Source: Amaurobius ferox
Lineage: Eukaryota > Arthropoda > Arachnida > Araneae > Amaurobiidae
Direction: 5' to 3'
Length of the DNA: 64,000 nt
Assembly: GCA_951213105.1 (NCBI GenBank)
Contig: OX578138.1
Coordinates: 96,749,114 to 96,813,113, forward strand
Shown: positions 58,009-64,000 of the stretch, in pieces
Numbering within the stretch: the first letter of the stretch is position 1
How the letters are laid out: each line of letters starts with the position of its first letter
Made by a program: the position numbers and the translations under genes
Notes under the pieces: generated by a model
Database searches by the model: none
What the model was told of the DNA's origin: nothing
What the model saw: only the letters and a program-made list of their open reading frames with translations

Positions 58009-58510
58009 TAACACTTTACAACAAAGTTGAAAAGTGTTTATGACTTTGTTCATTCTGTCTGTCTGTCTCTGTCTGTCTGTCTGTCTGTCTGTTAGCACGA
58101 TAACTGCCGTAAAAATAACTTTATTAAAATGAAATTTCAGTATGTTGTTCAGACGGTCTGTAGGACCAATGGGAATATAAATAAATAATATCACCCAATT
58201 AGTTTTTTATTGAACCCGGGTTGAAAAAATGAAATACATTGAACCCTATGGGACATAATTTTTCAAACATTTTTTAAGTAAATTTAAAATTCACGAATTG
58301 CTTCGAAATTTTTAGAAAATATTCACATTATCCCATAGAATATAAAAAAAAATTCAGCAAAATATTTTAAGTAGTTTTTTAATTAAAAATTATTTAATAT
58401 AGGGAAGAAAACAAATTCAATTAAATTCAGACTTTGGGATATCTTCCAGAAAGAAAAGAGAGATATATTATATAATAAATATCTTTCCATTTATTTAAAC
58501 GTATTGCATA
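58009..58510 (-). repeat. Family A repeat, copy A10, left part
   Basis: Terminal hairpin TTAACACTTTACAACAAAGT/TGAAAAGTGTTTA at the left and a TCTG tract at 58055-58092. It follows the reverse complement of A1 up to ACGTATTGCATA, where a Helitron interrupts it. Confidence 0.9.
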
Positions 58511-61500
58511 CTAGCAGCATACCCGTTCTTCGTACGGAGTATATAATATAAAGAAACTTGAAATTCATAATCATGCCCAAATTCTTATAGTATACTAAAT
58601 GACATGTTTAATCAAAATATTCTGTTAAAATATTTAATATAATGCTCCTAAAAAGAAGTTTTAGAATCTCTGTTCTCGCTATATAAAATTATCTTCATGG
58701 ACATATTTGAAGAATAAAACATCTTGGACCCCTTATGTAAGCAAATATTAAAAAAAATATGGAATTGAATCAATATATGCAAAATAATAGCGTTAAAATT
58801 GTATGGGACCCGTACTAATTATATGCGCGAATATTAGAAAATATAACCTGTATTAGTAGATTACATGTATAAATTGGAAATACCGATAAACCCGTAATCT
58901 TTAAATTTGAAGACAGTCATTTATTCCAATATATGTCAAAATTAAAGTGCTAAAATTATATGGGAAGATATACACGTACTACTTATAATGTCCGATTATT
59001 AGTTGAAGATTACCCGTATTGCAATATGAGTCTCAAATGTTTTTGGCAAAATACAACAGACGACGTAATAAATTGAATATATAATTAATCCCCTTAATCT
59101 TCATACCAGAAGACTGTACTTGATTTCAATATATATGCCAATATATGTCAAAATATATGCCAATATACCTGTACTACTTATATTCTCGTAGGTTAGAAGA
59201 TATACCCGTGCATTCCTAGAAGATTACTCGTACAACGTACAATATGCGTGTGTCAGCAATTTTTGCCGCAATAAAACAATGGCGTAATAACTTAAAAATA
59301 TCAATAATCCCTGAATCAATAATTCCGGAAAATATCAATAATAATAATGTTTAAACCTGAAGAGTATAATTGATATTATCCAGTCCAAAATGAAATGGCA
59401 ATGAAATTTATTTTATATACATATCTTCATTATTCAAATCGGAAAGGATTTAATAAAAATCGTCTGCCGCATAAACACATTGGATTTAAATCCGTTGCTA
59501 AGCGACATGATATCATTTGCTTCAAATAAAGTGGTAGAAAAAATACCGTCTAAATAGTTATATTTCTATGGAACATTTGGCGACAGTTTCGTCAAATTAG
59601 CGACATTTTAAAAAATCGCCAAATTTATCGCCAAGTGGGACTGTAGAACTGACAGTTAAACTTTGCGACAAATTGACGAAATATCATCACAATACTATCC
59701 CCTAACAAAAAACAGTTAATATCATTTATGTAGCGCAATTTTATCAATTTCAAGATATTTTTATAGATTTGAAAACATTTTTATCAATTTCAAGATATTT
59801 TTATAGATTTGAAAACATTTTTATCAATTTGGTGACATTTTAAAAATTCGCTAAATGTATTACTAAGTAGGATGGTTGGTCTGACAGATAAATGCTAACC
59901 AAACATCATTTCAATACTCTCTTCTAACAAAACAAAAAAAAATTTCATTGATATGTAGAAGACCCAAGCCACACGACCAACCCGAAGGTTTATGGCAGCT
60001 GTTTGTGTGTCGTTTATATCAATTTGGCGACATTTCTGTCAATTTGGCAAAGTTTAAGAAAAGTTGTCAAATTAGCGATATCCCTCCAAATTCGTAGCTT
60101 TGAATTTGCAGATCTGAATGAAACATTCTTATCCCGTTTCAATATACTAAATGAAAACACTACAATTGTATTAGAAGATATACCCGCTCTACTCTTTTTC
60201 TGTTTCAACAATCGGCTATATGAATTTATTGGCTAAACAGAATATATGAGTTTAGTAGCTAAATACGATATAAGCTTGAAAACTCTTTGCCAAAATAAAT
60301 GAAATTGATGTACGCAGTCAGCAATTAATATAATTAAAAGAAAAATCAAACCGTCCATTCATAAGATATACTTTTATATCCATTTATCCATTTATTTATT
60401 ATTTAAATCGAAAAAAAATAATAAAAACATTAACAAACACATTTAATTTAATTGTGATGCCGAGAAACATGATATATCCTCCTAAAATGTTAAAATTTAT
60501 TAACCACTAACAGCACACCCGTTATTCGTACGGAGTGTATAATTTAAAGAAACTTAAAGTTCGCAATCATGTGCAAATTCTGTTAAAATATTAAATTTAT
60601 TGCTCCTAAAGAGAAGTTTAAGAATATATGTTCTCACTATGCAAAATTATCTTCACGATCAGATCTGAAGAATAAAACATCCTGCCCCCTTTTGTAAGCA
60701 AATTTGCAGAAGAAAAAATAGGAATTGAATGAACATATGCAACCCCGTTCTAATTATATTGTCGCAGATCAGAAAATATGCCAATGTGTTAGTAGAAGAT
60801 TACCCGTATTACAATATGCGTCTCAAAAATATTTGCCAAAATAAAAGAGATGACGTAATAAATTGAAAACATCAATAATATCCGTACTCTTTATACCAGA
60901 AGGTCGTAATTGATTCCAATATATGCCAATATATATCAAAACATATGTCAATATACCTGTACTACTTATATTCTCGTAGATTAAAAGATATACACGTGTA
61001 TTTGTAGAAGATTCGTACAACATACAATATATGAGTTTAAACAATTTTTGTCATAACAAAATAATTGCATAATAACTTGAAAATATCAATAATCCTTGAA
61101 TCAATAATCCCCGAAAATATAAATAATAATAATTTTTAAACCTGAAGACCGTAATAATTGATTGTAGAAGATTACTCGTACAAGGTACAGTATATGAGTT
61201 TAAATAATTTTTGTCATAATAAAACAAAGGTATAATAACTTGAAAATATCAATAATCCCTGAATTAATAATCCCAGAAAATATCAAATACTAACGTTTAA
61301 ATCTGAAGACCGTAATTGATATTATCCAGTCAAAAATGCCATAAGAAAAATCAAATAGTTCTTTTCCAAAATATATTTTTATATCCATTTATTTATTATT
61401 CAAATCGAAAAAATAATTATTAAAATCAACAGACAGATTTAATTTAATTGCGTTTCTGAGTAACATGATATAAGATAGAATCTTATAACATGTTAAATAT

Positions 61501-62063
61501 GTCATGTCTTATAACATAAACTGCGAAATTAAATAACGATTTTGATTTCTCTATACTTCTCATTGTTCCGTAAAAGCTTGTTTTAAATAAACCATGAACC
61601 ATGGAGATAGATTTCCCCTTTAAATCATGTTTCAAACAATTCATGTTTTCAGAAAGTGACTAATTAAAGCAAAAAATCTCCCATCAAACTCAGATTAAAT
61701 TTTAATTCACTTTCAAACGATTTTCAAGCTTTTCGTTTGGATAAACCACGGAGTTAGGGAGTAGAACTCCTAGGAAAAAGTTCCGTTTTTCATTAATATC
61801 TCAACAACCCCAGGTCTTAGAAACTCGAAACTTGGACAAAATTTATGGGGGGATATTTCAAGGCTATTCACCAAATTTCATTAAATTCGGTTCAGCCGTT
61901 TTTCCGGGATGATGAGACAAACGAAAATTTCGTTTTTTACTAATATCTCGAGAATCACTGGTCGTAGAAACTCAAAACACGGATATAATTTTAAGTGGGG
62001 CTATTTCTGGGCTACCCACAAAATTTCATCAAATTCGGTTCAGCCGTTCTCCCGTGATGGTGT

Positions 62064-62096
<33 letters not shown>

Positions 62097-62119
62097 ATTT
62101 TCATTTTTATTTATATAGA
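58511..62119 (-). mobile_element. Non-autonomous dimeric Helitron
   Basis: On the minus strand it starts TCTATATAAATAAAAATGAA (62119 leftward), then (GTCT)n and CACGGGAGAACGGCTGAACC. It ends with a small hairpin CCGTACGAAGAACGG, GTATGCTG and CTAG at 58511. A1 supplies the empty site: GCATA|TGGGAG there is GCATA-element-TGGGAG here, so insertion was exactly between A and T with no duplication, as Helitrons do. A second 3' end (CCGTACGAATAACGGGTGTG...TTAG, near 60507) lies in the middle, and text on both sides is repeated, so this is a head-to-tail dimer. No Rep or helicase frame is found. Blocks of TTTGGCGACATTT at 59577-59640, 59815-59870 and 60018-60090 echo family P. Confidence 0.92.
60507..60545 (-). 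other. Internal, mutated Helitron 3' terminus
   Basis: Matches the terminus at 58511-58545 (CAGCACACCCGTTATTCGTA against CAGCATACCCGTTCTTCGTA) but ends TTAG on the minus strand where CTAG is required, consistent with read-through that produced the dimer. Confidence 0.8.
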
Positions 62120-62247
62120 TGGGAGAAGCTTCACATTTTAAAATAAATTTGGTGGATAACAATTTTTCATTTTTTTAAAATTTTATATAACTCTTCATGA
62201 TATACTTATTTGATGGCATTTTTAATGCACTTTCCTACGTCCTAGAG
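62120..62247 (-). repeat. Family A repeat, copy A10, right part
   Basis: Resumes TGGGAGAAGCTTCACATTTT and matches the reverse complement of A1 bases 100-230 up to CCTACGTCCTAGAG, where a hAT element starts. Confidence 0.9.
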
Positions 62248-64000
62248 CAGGGGTCGGCAAGTAATTTTATGTGGGGTCCGGATACTTTTGAAAATTTTTA
62301 TCGAGGTCCAGAAAAAAAAACTCATATTCCTTACTAGTTTTTTATTTTAATTTTCACTCACAAAATAATATGCAATACAGTAGATACACAGGCATATTTG
62401 TATTCAAAAATCAATGGGAGATAATCAAAGACATTTGCGGTCTTGAGCCAGTTTTGAAAGTTAGGTTCACGCGGGGAGCAGCTTATGCGAAGATTGTCTT
62501 CAAGGTGGGCGGCCGTTAATCTTGAGCGATATTCGTTCTTCAAAAAATTCATTTTTGAAAATGAAGTTTCACAGACATATGTGGAGCCAAACAGAGTAGC
62601 CAGGTAAATGGCTAATTTTTTTTAATTTCCATATTTTTCTGGGATATGTTTACTCCAAAATTCTTCGGCGGATGCAGTTTTATACGTTTGCAAGGAAATG
62701 TCTTCCTGCAAGTCTATTATCTCCAATTGGAGTAAAGACTTTGAAAGTCGGAACAACTTCACAGCCACATCTGTCCATTCTGCCGCTGGAGAAACTTCAA
62801 AAGGCGATTTTAAGAATCGCGACAACTTCTCTATCTCTGAAAAGTCTTGGAATCTTGTTGCAAATTCCTTCTTAAGTTCTGACATGAAATTTGAAAATAC
62901 TGCAATGCCTAATTCAGGATTATTTTTATATTCAAAAGTTGTTAGAAAGTGAATAAATTCCTGACTTCCAATGTATTTTTCAAAGATATCCAGCTTGTGA
63001 CGGAAAGATCACATATTAATTTCCCATTTCCTTGTAGCTCGGTATTGAGCGCATTTAAATGTTTAAGGATGTCTTTCAGGAAAGCCACAGTTAGCATATT
63101 GCGTTCGTTTTCTAGGAACTCCAAATAGATTCTTGTTTTTTGTGTATCCAAGTTTTCTAAGAAGGAGATTACTTCTTTTATTTCCCAAAAACATTCAATC
63201 GCTTGACCTTTACTTAGCCAACGAACATTGTTGTATTGCAGTAAGTCAGAATACGCCGAATCACACTCAGATAGGAATTCTTTGAACTGTCTGTGCTTAA
63301 GAGTAGAATAAAACCTCATGAAATTAATCAACCTGATCAAGCTGTCCATTACTTCCTTCAGAGTGACACTAAGTTTTCCACAAAGGACTGCCTGGTGAAT
63401 TATGCACTGATAAGATAGTAGCTCAACATTCTTATCCTTGATTCTCATTACTAGTCCCTTTTCCTTGCCGATCATCGCTGGGGCCCCGTCAGTTGAAAGA
63501 GACACCATTTTATCACAACTAATGTTTGATTTTGTCATGAAGTCATCAAAAGTCTTGAATAAATCTTCTCCGCGAGTCTTGCCTCTAAACGGCAATATTG
63601 CTAGCAATTCTTCCCTAAATGATTTACTTTCAATATCCGAAAATCGCACGAAAATGGACATTTGTTCCTCATCAACAATGTCGCATGATTCATCAAGTGC
63701 TATGGCGTAGCAAGGCGCCTTCTGCAGAAGTTCGAGCAAACTACTTTTATTGTCAGCAGCTAAAATTTCGGTTCTTCTTGTATTGCTTCTTGCCGACAAT
63801 GGAATACCTTGAATTGCTTCAACAACATCCTTTTTCTCTGCAAAAAGTGCCGCGACCACTTCCAACATACATTTGTTTACTATCTCAGCGTCTGAAAATG
63901 GCTTCTGGTGTTTATTAAGCGTCCGACACACACGCAACGCTGCTTCTGCAGATTATTCTCGCTTGCTCATAGATAGAACTAGTAAGACTATGCTTTTTCG
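62248..64000 (-). mobile_element. hAT-superfamily DNA transposon, right part outside the window
   Basis: Its end CAGGGGTCGGCAAGTAATTT is a classic Charlie/Buster-like hAT terminal repeat, and the preceding TCCTAGAG (62240-62247) has the form of a hAT 8-bp target. A1 shows the uncut target sequence. The other terminal repeat and the second target copy would lie beyond 64000. It contains the transposase relic described separately. Confidence 0.87.
62358..64000 (-). pseudogene. hAT transposase, GTF2IRD2/ZBED5-like, broken
   Basis: The main open frame (63937 to 62942, 331 codons, non-ATG start) carries LDESCDI with the first catalytic Asp (residue 82), STDGAPAMIG with the second (150), a CIIH motif (178-181) and NNVRWLSKGQAIECF (about 236-250). 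A one-base deletion near 63004-63008 shifts the frame. The protein then continues FRHKLDIFEKYIGSQEFIHF, NPELGIAVFSNFMSELKKEF (62885 leftward) and a TAA at 62622-62624. Beyond that, still in frame, come ATLFGSTYVCETSFSKMNFL and KNEYRSRLTAAHLEDNLRIS, the C-terminal hAT dimerisation region, ending at 62358. Upstream of 63937 a TAA interrupts the frame and the BED zinc finger is not in the window. Arthropod annotations often label this group as GTF2I repeat domain-containing protein 2. It is a transposon gene, recently inactivated. Confidence 0.9.

Overview
This window looks like a repeat-rich, AT-rich stretch of an animal nuclear genome. It is most likely an arthropod, and plausibly a spider or another arachnid. 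The clues are an arthropod-type 5S rRNA sequence reused as a SINE head, several tRNA-derived SINE families, Helitrons, Tc1/mariner, hAT (GTF2IRD2/ZBED-like) and P-type (THAP) DNA-transposon remnants, and the absence of any long intact host gene. The species call is an inference and cannot be settled from the sequence alone. No bacterial-style genes, rRNA operon, CRISPR array or functional tRNA gene was found.

Most of the window is two abundant, apparently non-autonomous repeat families, called here family P and family A. Family P (about 0.8-1.05 kb, eleven copies plus a fragment) ends in a palindrome around ACTTTCCTTATA/TATAAGGAAAGT and carries a (CA)n tract about 100-180 bp before that end. 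Family A (about 0.8-1.2 kb, ten copies, some partial) ends in a hairpin AACACTTTCCAAC/GTTGGAAAGTGTT preceded by a (GACA)n tract. In both, half of the 3' palindrome is repeated near the 5' end. This shared plan resembles Helentron-related elements and is the main candidate for something undescribed.

Layout. 0-5.6 kb: A copies around a decayed Tc1-like transposase. 5.7-9.0 kb: three P copies. 9.5-10.5 kb: a mariner-like foldback MITE. 11.4-13.3 kb: a P copy and a composite 5S-tRNA SINE. 15-25 kb: A copies, SINEs, and a P-element-like transposon (with a THAP relic) nested in a SINE. 25-32 kb: an A copy, a 91-bp tandem array, a decayed multi-copy unit, MITEs and SINEs. 33.0-38.8 kb: a 2.5-kb tandem segmental duplication whose second copy later gained two SINEs, so the first copy preserves both empty sites. 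42-45.3 kb: P and A copies. 45.3-50.6 kb: a tandem Helitron array built from a 148-150-bp repeat. 50.7-58.5 kb: P copies and a LINE RNase H relic. 58.0-64.0 kb: an A copy split by a dimeric Helitron and then by a hAT transposon whose transposase runs off the right edge.

The only protein-coding remains recognised with confidence belong to transposons: Tc1, hAT, THAP/P and a LINE RNase H domain. All carry stops or frameshifts or are fragments. Two better-conserved segments inside the 2.5-kb duplication may be exons or exon relics of a host gene, with weak CYP4-like resemblance for one. The genes here do not form a pathway; the biology is that of nested mobile elements whose insertion order can be read from target sites.
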